A DNA stretch of 64,000 nt from Cherax quadricarinatus. Taxonomy: Eukaryota > Arthropoda > Malacostraca > Decapoda > Parastacidae. Location of the stretch: the NCBI RefSeq assembly GCF_038502225.1, contig NC_091293.1, positions 10,910,093 to 10,974,092 of the forward strand, read 5' to 3'. This document shows positions 43,449 to 53,924 of the stretch, one piece after another. Below the pieces are notes generated by a model. The model saw only the letters and a list, made by a program, of their open reading frames with translations, was not told where the DNA came from and ran no database searches. The translations under genes were made by a program, and so were the position numbers. The first letter of the stretch is position 1; every line of letters begins with the position of its first letter.

Positions 43449-43452
43449 CACA

Positions 43453-43543
<91 letters not shown>
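43277..43543. repeat. (CA)n microsatellite
   Basis: About 265 bp of CA repeats with a few T or C interruptions. Frames reading CVCV or HTHT are artefacts. Confidence 0.98.
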
Positions 43544-43545
<2 letters not shown>

Positions 43546-43699
43546 TAAGTGCGGTAAGTCCCAGGAGGTTGGTCAGGTCACAAGAAGGTGTGGGCAGCCA
43601 AGGACCACTGAGACTTACCTTAAACGCACAAGCCACCTACCTTTCAGTACATAATAAACCCACACATAATTCCACACACAATTACACACAAAATTACAC

Positions 43700-43700
43700 A

Positions 43701-43781
<81 letters not shown>

Positions 43782-43798
43782 CCAGACACACACACACT
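43700..43798. repeat. (CA)n microsatellite directly 5' of LINE copy 1
   Basis: About 80 bp of pure CA plus short degenerate CA. The LINE 5' UTR follows immediately. Confidence 0.95.
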
Positions 43799-44034
43799 CC
43801 CCCCTCACCACCGACATCTCACTACTTCCCCTGATCCATCCCCTCCCTCGATCACCCTCCCCTCCCCCGTTCACCCCAAACCCTCCCCACCCCTCCCCAC
43901 CCCTCCCCACTCAGCTCCCAAATAGCCACAGTTCCTCCACTACTTCCCCCCCCACACTCTGACACACACACTACTAACCTAACATACAGAACTACATAGG
44001 TTTCCCACTCTGAGGCAATCAGGATAAAACAAAA

Positions 44035-45051
44035 ATGGGTTGCCAGAGAGCAACAAGAAAAACCAAGGGACAGGAGGAGGAAAATGCAAAGGAAGATTGG
44101 GCAGCAGAGCTCATAAAAAGGGATCATGAATGGGAAAAGAAACTAGAAGAACTTAGCATGAGAATGGAAGAGAGGATAGATATGGAAAGCAGGAAGTGGG
44201 AGGTGCATGTCAAAGCAGCAGAAGCTAGGATACAGAGTTTAGAAGAGGAATTGAAAAATCTGAAACAGCCTAAAGAACTAAAGAACATTTTGGGATTGAC
44301 AACAGAGACTGCTACCTCAGCCACAAATAAGGGGACTGTAGGGAAAGAAGGGGCACAACTGCATGGAGATGCTCTATCAGAGGAGACTGTAGCAAATGAA
44401 AGAGCTAAGCTTTATGTGGAGGCCCTAACAGACAACAACAGAGCCCAAGGAAAGCCGAGAAGGGAAAATGACAGGCCACTGAGCCCAAGTACATTAGCCA
44501 GTGAAACTGATGAAAGGAAAGCTGCAGTGGAGGAAACCAAATTAAATGAGGGGATACACAGGGATATACAGTGGGAGAATGAAAGGGTGAGGTCAGTCTT
44601 TGTGTATGGGCTCCAGGAAGTCGAAGGGGAAACATATGAAGCAAGAAAACAAGGGGAAAAAAAAGCAATTGAAAACATCATGAAAGCAATAGGAGAAGAC
44701 GATATGACCCAGCTGGAAAATTTTCGGAGAATAGGGGGGTTTGTAAAAAAAAGAACCCGGCCAGTGAGAGTGACCTTCAAGGCAGAAGCGACTCGGACCA
44801 GGATACTGCAGGAGAAAGCACGATTAAGGGACATGACGGCATACAGGAGGGTGTATCTCGACCGCGACAGAACACAAGAAGAAAGGAAGAAACTGAGAGA
44901 GATGGTACAAAGGCGAAAGGAGGAAAGAGAGGGGATGGAGAAGACAGACAGGAGATCCCAGACCCAGGAAGAAGATCTAATACAGCCTCCCTCACAACTT
45001 TCTATAGAAGCCTCCCAACCAGGTCAACCCCAGTGCAACCAAACACTCTAA
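44035..45051 (+). CDS. LINE ORF1 protein, coiled-coil with RRM-like domain
   Basis: A 338-aa ATG-initiated protein. Residues about 15-85 are rich in E, K, R and L with heptad spacing, typical of the trimerising coiled coil of LINE ORF1 proteins. A domain from about 187 (VFVYGLQEVEGETYEARKQ) through VRVTFKAEATRTRILQEKAR to YLDRDRTQEER (about 275) resembles the RRM-like and C-terminal nucleic-acid-binding domains of non-LTR ORF1p. Its expected role is to bind element RNA as a chaperone in the RNP. The 3' end overlaps ORF2, which is in the -1 frame. Intact. Confidence 0.85.
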   Translation: MGCQRATRKTKGQEEENAKEDWAAELIKRDHEWEKKLEELSMRMEERIDMESRKWEVHVKAAEARIQSLEEELKNLKQPKELKNILGLTTETATSATNKGTVGKEGAQLHGDALSEETVANERAKLYVEALTDNNRAQGKPRRENDRPLSPSTLASETDERKAAVEETKLNEGIHRDIQWENERVRSVFVYGLQEVEGETYEARKQGEKKAIENIMKAIGEDDMTQLENFRRIGGFVKKRTRPVRVTFKAEATRTRILQEKARLRDMTAYRRVYLDRDRTQEERKKLREMVQRRKEEREGMEKTDRRSQTQEEDLIQPPSQLSIEASQPGQPQCNQTL

Positions 45052-48047
45052 ATCAAAACACCCATGCCACATCCAATGCCCCCACCCACTACATTACAAA
45101 CTTCACCCCCACAGCAACAACCCATAGTTCCTTACCAGGTCTCCCACTTCCCCAACCCCAATATACTTCCCAGACCACAGTCTTAGAAAAGAAGTTGAAG
45201 GTGTGGTATACAAATGCAGATGGAATAACAAACAAGTATGAGGAGTGGCACGAAAGAATCAAAGAGACATCCCCAGACATAATAGCACTCACAGAAACAA
45301 AACTCACCAGAATAATAACAGATTCAATCTTTCCATCCGGATATCAAATCTTCAGGAAAGACAGAGGGAGGAGAGGGGGAGGAGGAGTTGCACTGCTCAT
45401 TAAAAACCAGTGGGGTTTTGAGAAAATGGAAGGAATGGATGGCATGGGCGAAAGGGACTACTTAGTAGGAACAATCCAGTCTGAGGGACATAAGGTGATA
45501 ATTGCAGTAATGTACAACCCACCACAGAACTGCAGGAGGCCAAGAGAAGAATACGATGAGAGCAACAGAGCAATGATCAACACACTAGCCGAGGTGGCCA
45601 GGAGAGCACACATGGGGGGAGCAAAGTTACTAGTTATGGGTGATTTCAATCACAAGGAGATTGACTGGGAAAACCTGGAGCCCCATGGGGGTCCCGAAAC
45701 ATGGAGAGCCAAGATGATGGATGTGGTACTGGAGAACCTCATGCATCAACATGTTAGAGACACTACCAGAGAGAGAGGAGAGGATGAACCAGCAAGGTTG
45801 GACCTTGTATTCACCATGAGTAGTTCGGACATCGAGGGTATCATGTATGAAAGGCCCCTGGGAGCTAGTGATCATGTGGTTCTGTGCTTCGACTACATAG
45901 TTGAGCTCCAAGTGGAGAGAGTAGCAGGAATAGGCTGGGAAAAAACAAACTACAAAAGGGGGAACTACTCAGGCATGAGGAACTTCCTTCAAGACATTCA
46001 GTGGGAGAGGGAACTGACAGGAAAACCAGTACAAGAAATGATGGACTATGTAGCAACAAAATGCAAGGAGGCAGAGGAGAGGTTTGTTCCCAAGGGAAAC
46101 AGAAATAATGGGAAGAACAGAACGAGTCCTTGGTTCACCCAAAGGTGTAGGGAGGCAAAAACTAGGTGTACTAGAGAATGGAAAAGGTACAGAAGACAGA
46201 GAACTCAGGAAAATAAAGAAATCAGCCGAAGAGCCAGAAACGAATATGCACAGATAAGAAGGGAGGCTCAGAGACAATATGAAAATGACATAGCATCAAA
46301 AGTAAAGACTGACCCGAAGCTGTTGTACAGCCACATCAGGAGGAAAACAACAGTCAAGGACCAGGTAATCAGACTGAGGAAGGGTGATGGGGAATTCACA
46401 AGAAACGACCGAGAGGTATGTCAGGAGCTCAAGACAAGATTTAAAGAGGTATTTACAGTGGAAACCAGTAGGACTCCAAGAAATCAGAACAGGGGGGCAC
46501 ACCAGCTAGTGCTGGATGAGGTACATATAACCAAGGAGGAGGTGAAGAAGCTGCTATGCGAACTTCACACCTCAAAGGCGGTGGGACCAGACAACATCTC
46601 TCCATGGGTCCTTAAAGAGGGAGCAGAGATATTGTGTGAGCCATTAACAAAGATCTTCAACACATCATTTGAAACTGGGCAACTCCCTGAGGTATGGAAA
46701 ATGGCAAATGTAGTCCCAATTTTTAAAAAGGGAGACAGACATGAGGCACTAAACTACAGACCTGTATCTCTAACGTGTATAGTATGCAAGGTCATGGAGA
46801 AGATCATCAGGAGGAGAGTGGTGGGACACCTGGAAAGAAACAAGTGTATAATTGACAACCAGCACGGTTTCAGGGAAGGAAAATCCTGTGTCACAAACCT
46901 ACTAGAGTTTTATGACAAGGTGACAGAAGTAAGACAAGAGAGAGAGGGGTGGATCGACTGCGTATTTTTGGACTGCAAGAAGGCTTTCGACACAGTTCCT
47001 CACAAGAGGTTACTGCAAAAGCTAGAGGACCAGGCACACATAACAGGAAAGGCACTGCAATGGATCAGAGAATATCTGACAGGGAGGAAACAACGAGTCA
47101 TGGTACGCGACGAGGTGTCAGAGTGGGCGCCTGTGACAAGCGGGGTTCCACAGGGGTCAGTCCTAGGACCTGTGCTGTTCTTGGTATACGTGAACGACAT
47201 AACGGAAGGGATAGACTCAGAAGTGTCCTTGTTTGCAGACGATGTGAAGTTAATGAGAAGAATCGAATCGGACGAGGATCAGGCAGGACTACAAAGAGAT
47301 CTGGACAGGCTACAAGCCTGGTCCAGCAACTGGCTCCTTGAATTTAACCCTGCCAAATGCAAAGTCATGAAGATTGGGGAAGGGCAAAGAAGACCGCAGA
47401 CACAATATAGTTTAGATGGCCAAAGACTGCAAACCTCACTCAAGGAAAAAGATCTGGGGGTGAGTATAACACCGAGCATATCTCCTGAGGCGCACATCAA
47501 TCAGATAACTGCTGCAGCATACGGGAGCCTGGCAAACCTACGGATAGCGTTCTGATACCTCAGTAAGGATTCGTTTAAGACTCTGTACACCATCTACGTC
47601 AGGCCCATACTGGAGTATGCAGCACCAGTTTGGAATCCACACCTAGTCAAGCACGTCAAGAAATTAGAGAAAGTGAAAAGGTTTGCAACAAGACTAGTCC
47701 CAGAACTACGGGGATTGTCCTATGAAGAAAGGTTGAGGGAAATCGGCCTGACGACACTGGAGGCCAGGAGGGTCAGGGGAGACATGATAACGACATATAA
47801 AATACTGCGCGGAATAGACGAGGTGGACAAAGACGGGATGTTCCAGAGATGGGACACAGACACAAGAGGTCACAATTGGAAGTTGAAGACTCAGATGAAT
47901 CAAAGGGATGTTAGGAAGTATTTCTTCAGTCATAGAGTAGTCAGGCCATGGAATAGCCTAGAAAGTGATGTGGTGGAGGCAGGAACCATACATAGTTTTA
48001 AGGCGAGGTATGATAGAGCTCATGGGGCAGGGAGAGAGAGGACCTAG
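45033..48047 (+). pseudogene. LINE ORF2 endonuclease-reverse transcriptase, one nonsense codon
   Basis: APE-type endonuclease: KVWYTNADG at about residue 55, TETKL near 88, YNPPQN, GDFNHKEIDWE near 205, and SDH near 278. RT: TSKAVGPDNISPW near 515, NYRPVSLT near 573, motif A FLDCKKAFD near 645, motif B TSGVPQGSVLGP near 701, catalytic FADD near 733. A TGA at 47553-47555 replaces the CGA of other copies. The same frame then continues open to 48047 with the conserved C-terminal HRVVRPWNSLES...HSFK. The first codon at 45033 is GTG and the frame is open well upstream inside ORF1, with no ATG before the endonuclease, so the true initiation mode is unclear. Confidence 0.9.
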
Positions 48048-48115
48048 TAGCAATCAGCGAAGAGGCGGGGCCAGGAGCTGTGACTCGACCCCTGCAACCA
48101 CAAATAGGTGAGTAC

Positions 48116-48231
<116 letters not shown>

Positions 48232-49240
48232 ACACGAATCTGGGAGGGAGGAATGGGAGGTAGAGCTCAAAAAAAGGGAGGAAGACTGGGGAAGGAGACT
48301 AGATGAGCTGGAAAGGAAGATGGAAGAGAGGTTAGCAGCAGAATGCAGAAGGTGGAAGCAACAGGCCACAGCAGCAGAAATCAAGATAGAGAGATTAGAA
48401 GAGGAGCTGAGACATCTGAAACAGCAGAGAGACAAAGATATCACAGAAGTAGCATCGGCAATGGCTACATCAAACACAGACAACAGGTCTGAAGGAAGCA
48501 TGGAAACTAAACTGTATGCAGAGGTCCTGTCAAACCCACATGGGGCCAAAACAAAGACAGGGAGCACACTAGGACAGAATGAGAGGTTGGAAGACATTGA
48601 AGGAACTAGGACATGTGCAAGGACCTTACCAGATACCTGTGGGGGCCAGGAGCAGGTGAGCAGGAAGGATAAACCAAGAAGCATAGGGGCCATAACTAGG
48701 GAAGGGACTGAAGGAAGGAACAATCCACGGGAAGGAACTAAAACACATCAGAGGATGCAATGGGAGTCACAGTGGGAGGTGGAAAGGGAGAGATCCGTGT
48801 TTGTCTATGGGCTAGACGAAGCTAAAGGGGAAACTTATGATGAAAGAAAGCAGGAGGAGAAAAAAGCGATTGAAGATATCATGAAGGTGATAGGCGAGGG
48901 GGACATGACCCAGGTGGCAAATTTTCGGAGAATTGGGTGGTTCACAAAGAAAAGGAATCGGCCTCTCAAAGTAATTTTCAAGGCAGAATCAACCCAAACC
49001 ATGATCCTGCAGGAGAAAGCACGGCTGAGAGGCAAGCAGGAGTTCCGGAGTGTGTACCTCGATCGAGACAGAACACAGGACGAAAGGAAGATAATGAAAG
49101 AGAGAGTTCAAAAACGAAAGGAGAAATGGGAGGAAATGAAAAAGGAGAGCAGAATAACCCAGGATCAAATGGAAGGACAAGCGCTCCCCCCAGAAACACC
49201 TGCAGAAGGACTCCAGCCACGACACCCCCAAGGCAAGTGA
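48232..49240 (+). pseudogene. LINE copy 2 ORF1, missing its N terminus
   Basis: The open frame continues upstream through the (CA)n tract to 48080 as His-Thr repeats, which is an artefact of the junction. The real ORF1 homology starts at about 48235. Coiled coil, then VFVYGLDEAKGETYDERKQ, the RRM-like core and DRTQDERK are all present. The native start codon and about the first 15 residues are absent. It overlaps the ORF2 frame by about 300 nt in the -1 frame, as in copy 1. Confidence 0.8.
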
Positions 49241-52086
49241 ACAATCCAAACCAACCATCACACACCGATCCCTCTGTTTCTACCCCCCGAACCACAGTTA
49301 CAGTATTAGAACAGAAGTTGAAGGTTTGGTACACAAATGCAGATGGATTAACGAATAAACATGAGGAATGGCAAGAAAGATTCAATGAGAAGTCCCCAGA
49401 CATCATAGCAGTTACAGAAACAAAACTCACGGAGACAATAACAGATGCAATCTTCCCACCAGGATACCAGATCATGAGGAAAGATAGAAGGGGCAGGGGG
49501 GGAGGTGGGGTTGCTCTGCTCGTAAAAAACAGATGGAAATTCGAGAAAATGGAAGGCATAGATGAGACGGGAGAAAGAGACTACATAGCAGGTACACTTC
49601 AGTCTGGGGAACACAAAGTGGTCATTGCAGTGATGTATAATCCACCACAGAACTGCAGGAGGCCAAGAGAGGAATATGAAGAGAGCAACAGAGCAATGGT
49701 GGACACACTTGCTGAGGTGGCAAGAAGAGCTCACTCCAGCAGAGCAAAGTTGCTGGTTATGGGGGATTTCAACCACAGGGAGATTGACTGGGAAAACCTG
49801 GAGCCACATGGGGGTCCCGAAACATGGAGAGCCAGGATGTTGGACGTGGTGCTGGAAAACCTCATGCACCAACATGTTAAGGACACTACCAGAGTGAGAG
49901 GGGAGGATGAACCAGCAAGATTGGACCTTGTGTTCACCCTGGGCAGCTCAGACATTGAGGACATCAAGTATGAGAGTCCCCTAGGAGCTAGTGACCACGT
50001 GGTTCTGTGCTTTGAATACATAGTAGAGCTGCAAGTGGAGAGAATAACAGGAGTTGAATGGGAAAAGCCTGACTATAAAAGAGGGAACTACATAGGGTTG
50101 AAGAACTTCCTGCGGGAGGTCCAGTGGGACAGAGAACTGGCAGGAAAGCCAGTAAATGAAATGATGGAATATGTAACAACAAAATGCAAGGAGGCAGTGG
50201 AATTGTTTATTCCCAAGGGCAACAGTAACAACGGGAAGACCAGAACGAGCCCCTGGTTTACCCGACGGTGTAAGGAGGCAAAAACAAAGTGCAATAGAGA
50301 ATGGAGAAAGTACAGAAGGCAAAGAACACACGAAAATAGGGAGATCAGTCGCAGAGCCAGGAATGAGTACGCACAGGTAAGGAGGAAGGCCCAGCGACAA
50401 TGTGAAAATGACATAGCATCGAGAATCAAGACTGACCCGAAACTGTTGTATAGCCACATCAGGAGGAAGACAACAGTCAAAGACCAGGTGATCAGATTAA
50501 GGACAGAAGGTGGAGAACTCACAAGAAATGATCAGGAGGTATGTGAGGAGCTGAACAGGAGATTTAAGGAAGTTTTTACAGTAGAGACAGGAAGGGCTGT
50601 GGGAAGACAGCACAGAAGGGAACATCAAGAGGGAATATACCAACAAGTGTTGGATGACATACGAACAACTGAGGAGGAGGTGAAGAAGCTCTTAAGTGAC
50701 CTTGACACCTCAAAGGCGATGGTACCGGTTATCTCCCCATGGGTCCTTAGAGAAGGAGCAGAGATGCTGTGCGTGCCTCTAACCACAATCTTCAAAACAT
50801 CCCTTGAAACTGGGCAACTACCTGAGAAATGGAAGACAGCTAATGTAGTCCCCATATTTAAGAAAGGAAACAGAAACGAGGCACTAAACTACAGACCTGT
50901 GTCTCTGACATGTATTGTGTGCAAAGTCATGGAGAAGATTATCAGGAGGAGAGTGGTCGAACACCTGGAAAGGAACAAGATTATAAATGAAAACCAGCAT
51001 GGGTTCATGGAAGGCAAATCTTGTATCACAAACCTCCTGGAGTTTTATGACAAGGTAACAGAAGTAAGACACGAGAGAGAGGGGTGGGTAGATTGCGTTT
51101 TCCTAGACTGCAGGAAGGACTTTGACACAGTTCCCCACAAGAGATTAGTGCAGAAGCTGGAGGATCAGGCGCATGTAAAAGGGAGGGCACTGCAATGGAT
51201 AAGGGAATACCTGACAGGGAGGCAGCAACGAGTCATGGTACGTGAAGAGGTATCACAGTGGGCGCCTGTTACGAGCGGGATCCCACAGGGGTCAGTTCTA
51301 GGACCAGTGCTATTTTTGATATATGTGAACGACATGATGGAAGGAATAGACTCTGAAGTGTCCCTGTTCGCAGATGACGTGAAGTTGATGAGAAGAATTA
51401 AATCGGACGAGGATGAGGCAGGACTGCAAAGAGACCTGGACAGGCTGGACATGTGGTCCAGTAACTGGCTTCTCGAATTCAATCCAGCCAAATGCAAAGT
51501 CATGAAGATTGGGGAGGGGCAAAGAAGACTGCAGACAGAGTATAGGCTAGGTGGACAAAGACTACAGACCTCACTCAGGGAGAAAGACCTTGGGGTGACC
51601 ATAACACCGAGCACATCACCGGAGGCACACATCAACCAAATAACCGCTGCAGCATACGGGCGCCTGGCAAACCTGAGAATAGCGTTCCGATACCTTAATA
51701 AGGAATCGTTCAAGACACTGTACACTGTGTATGTTAGGCCCATACTGGAGTATGCAGCACCAGTCTGGAACCCACACCTGGTCAAGCACGTCAAGAAGTT
51801 AGAGAAAGTACAAAGGTTTGCAACAAGGCTAGTCCCAGAGCTCAAGGGAAAGTCGTACGAGGAAAGGTTAAGGGAAATCGGACTGACAACACTGGAGGAC
51901 AGAAGGGTCAGGGGAGACATGATAACGACATACAAGATACTGCGGGGAATAGACAAGGTGGACAGAGATAGGATGTTCCAGAGAGGGGACACAGGGACAA
52001 GGGGTCACAACTGGAAGCTGAAGAATCAGACGAGTCACAGGGACGTTAGGAAGTATTTCTTCAGTCATAGAGTTGTCAGCAAGTGA
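48937..52086 (+). CDS. LINE ORF2 endonuclease-reverse transcriptase (copy 2, nearly intact)
   Basis: A 1049-aa frame, of which the first about 125 residues lie in the ORF1 overlap. It starts at a GTG, so that start is not a supported initiator. The endonuclease begins at KVWYTNADG (about residue 129), with TETKL, YNPPQN, GDFNHREIDWE and SDH. The RT has NYRPVSLT, motif B TSGIPQGSVLGP and FADD at about 810. Defects: motif A reads FLDCRKDFD instead of KAFD; the GPDNIS segment near 50720 is shortened by one codon and altered; and TGA at 52084-52086 replaces a conserved Trp codon about 35 residues before the usual end. The catalytic residues themselves are retained. Activity is doubtful. Confidence 0.85.
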   Translation: MVHKEKESASQSNFQGRINPNHDPAGESTAERQAGVPECVPRSRQNTGRKEDNERESSKTKGEMGGNEKGEQNNPGSNGRTSAPPRNTCRRTPATTPPRQVNNPNQPSHTDPSVSTPRTTVTVLEQKLKVWYTNADGLTNKHEEWQERFNEKSPDIIAVTETKLTETITDAIFPPGYQIMRKDRRGRGGGGVALLVKNRWKFEKMEGIDETGERDYIAGTLQSGEHKVVIAVMYNPPQNCRRPREEYEESNRAMVDTLAEVARRAHSSRAKLLVMGDFNHREIDWENLEPHGGPETWRARMLDVVLENLMHQHVKDTTRVRGEDEPARLDLVFTLGSSDIEDIKYESPLGASDHVVLCFEYIVELQVERITGVEWEKPDYKRGNYIGLKNFLREVQWDRELAGKPVNEMMEYVTTKCKEAVELFIPKGNSNNGKTRTSPWFTRRCKEAKTKCNREWRKYRRQRTHENREISRRARNEYAQVRRKAQRQCENDIASRIKTDPKLLYSHIRRKTTVKDQVIRLRTEGGELTRNDQEVCEELNRRFKEVFTVETGRAVGRQHRREHQEGIYQQVLDDIRTTEEEVKKLLSDLDTSKAMVPVISPWVLREGAEMLCVPLTTIFKTSLETGQLPEKWKTANVVPIFKKGNRNEALNYRPVSLTCIVCKVMEKIIRRRVVEHLERNKIINENQHGFMEGKSCITNLLEFYDKVTEVRHEREGWVDCVFLDCRKDFDTVPHKRLVQKLEDQAHVKGRALQWIREYLTGRQQRVMVREEVSQWAPVTSGIPQGSVLGPVLFLIYVNDMMEGIDSEVSLFADDVKLMRRIKSDEDEAGLQRDLDRLDMWSSNWLLEFNPAKCKVMKIGEGQRRLQTEYRLGGQRLQTSLREKDLGVTITPSTSPEAHINQITAAAYGRLANLRIAFRYLNKESFKTLYTVYVRPILEYAAPVWNPHLVKHVKKLEKVQRFATRLVPELKGKSYEERLREIGLTTLEDRRVRGDMITTYKILRGIDKVDRDRMFQRGDTGTRGHNWKLKNQTSHRDVRKYFFSHRVVSK

Positions 52087-52235
52087 AATAGCCTAGCAAG
52101 TGAAGTAGTGGAGGCAGGAACCATACATAGTTTTAAGAAGAGGTATGACAAAGCTCAGGAAGCAGAGAGAGAGAGGACCCAGTAGCGATCAGTGAAGAGG
52201 CGGGGCCAGGAGCTGAGTCTCGACCCCTGCAACCA

Positions 52236-52505
<270 letters not shown>

Positions 52506-52606
52506 ACCTAACAAAACACATTAGCTCATAAATCCCCCCACCACACACACACACATTTTTACGATAAGCTGAAGCAGCTAGAACATCCCAACAGGATAAA
52601 AACAAA

Positions 52607-53480
52607 ATGGGCTCTCAAAAGGGAGGACGTAAAGGCAAGGGAATCGATGATGGCTAGTTGGAAAAGGAAGAATGGGTAGAACGGCTCAAGAACAAAATGG
52701 AACAACAATGGGAGAAAAGGTTAAACGAGCTTTGCAATTACATGTTAGAGCAAATATCTGCAGAAAGCAAGAAGTGGGAATCACGAGCTGTAGTAGCTGA
52801 GGCAAAGATACAGAGATTGGAGGAAGAAATGGATGTGCTGAAGCAGGATCCAAAGATGAGGTCCAAGAGGAGCAAGATGACTGAAATGGGAACATCAGCA
52901 TGCAGCGAGGGGACTGAAGGAGGGGAAGGATCTAAGCAGTCTTTTGCAGCAGTAATATCAGACCATCATGGTGTCTGGGAGATGATTAGGGAAACAGCAA
53001 AGGAGATGCTTAAATCAGATCCAGAGATACAGAGGGAAAAGAAATGAGAAGAGGAGAGGGAGAGGTCAATAATTATTCATGAGCTTCAGGAGGCTAAAGG
53101 GCAGACCTATGATGAAAGAAAGCATTGGGAGAAAACAGAGATTAAGAACATCATTGCAATAACAGGAGAGAGGGACATGTCTCAGGTAGAAAATTTTCAC
53201 AGACTTGGGGGGGTATTCGAGGGAAAAAAAATCGACCAATCAGATTGACATTCAAGACAGATGTGGTACGGAACAGGATACTACAACAGAAACCACTGTT
53301 AAAGGACTCTCCAGATTATCAAAAAGTGTTCCTCACTCGAGACAGAACACAAAAGGATAGGGAACAACTGAAAGTGAGAGCAAGACAGAACCAGTGGAAG
53401 GAAAGAGAGACAGGACAGGCAACGACAGACAGGAAAGCTCAGCCTTTGGGGAAACATCAAACAAATGCTTACAGAAACCT
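52607..53480 (+). pseudogene. LINE copy 3 ORF1 remnant
   Basis: ATG at 52607, then a TAG after about 15 codons. The coiled-coil part continues at 52658-53047. The RRM-like part (IIHELQEAKGQTYDERK and FKTDVVRNRILQQK) follows in other frames up to about 53480. Several frameshifts separate the pieces. Confidence 0.8.
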
Positions 53481-53494
53481 CTCAACCCCTGTCG

Positions 53495-53822
53495 GTGGCC
53501 CGGTGGCCCGGTGGCCCGGTGGCCTGGTGGCCTGGTGGCTAAAGCTCCCGCTTCACACACGGAGGGCCCGGGTTTGATTCCCGGTGGGTGGAAACATTTC
53601 GACATGTTTCCTTACACCTGTTGTCCTGTTCACCTAGCAGCAAATAGGTACCTGGATGTTAGTCGACTGGTGTGGGTCGCATCCTGGGGGACAAGATTAA
53701 GGACCCCAATGGAAATAAGTTAGACAGTCCTCGATGATGCACTGACTTTCTTGGGTTATCCTGGGTGGCTAACCCTCCGGGGTTAAAAATCCGAACGAAA
53801 TCTTATCTTATCTTATCTTGTC
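53495..53822 (+). mobile_element. tRNA-derived SINE inserted in LINE copy 3
   Basis: tRNA-like head with A-box-like GGTGGCTAAAGC and B box GGTTTGATTCC, and an anticodon-loop region CTTCACACAC resembling tRNA-Val. The body is TTACACCTGTTGTCCTGTTC ... GTCGACTGGTGTGGGTCGCA, and the tail is CTTATCTTATCTTATCTTG. The head is preceded by about four extra copies of a 9-bp unit (GGTGGCCCG or GGTGGCCTG), so the 5' end has been tandemly expanded. Confidence 0.85.
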
Positions 53823-53924
53823 ACCACATATCAACCAAACACAGTAAACAGAAATGAACCTCACTCCATAGCCACCACCCCCCTAAGCACTAATTCCACA
53901 ATCACAGCAGCCTCCCATAATTTT

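Noticed and set aside
43143..43925. Poly-CV and poly-HT frames of 94-153 aa
   Set aside because: Translations of (CA)n microsatellites.
49981..50522. Minus-strand ORFs of 140-275 aa across the LINE ORF2 regions
   Set aside because: Antisense shadows of ORF2. They recur at equivalent positions in each LINE copy and carry no domain.
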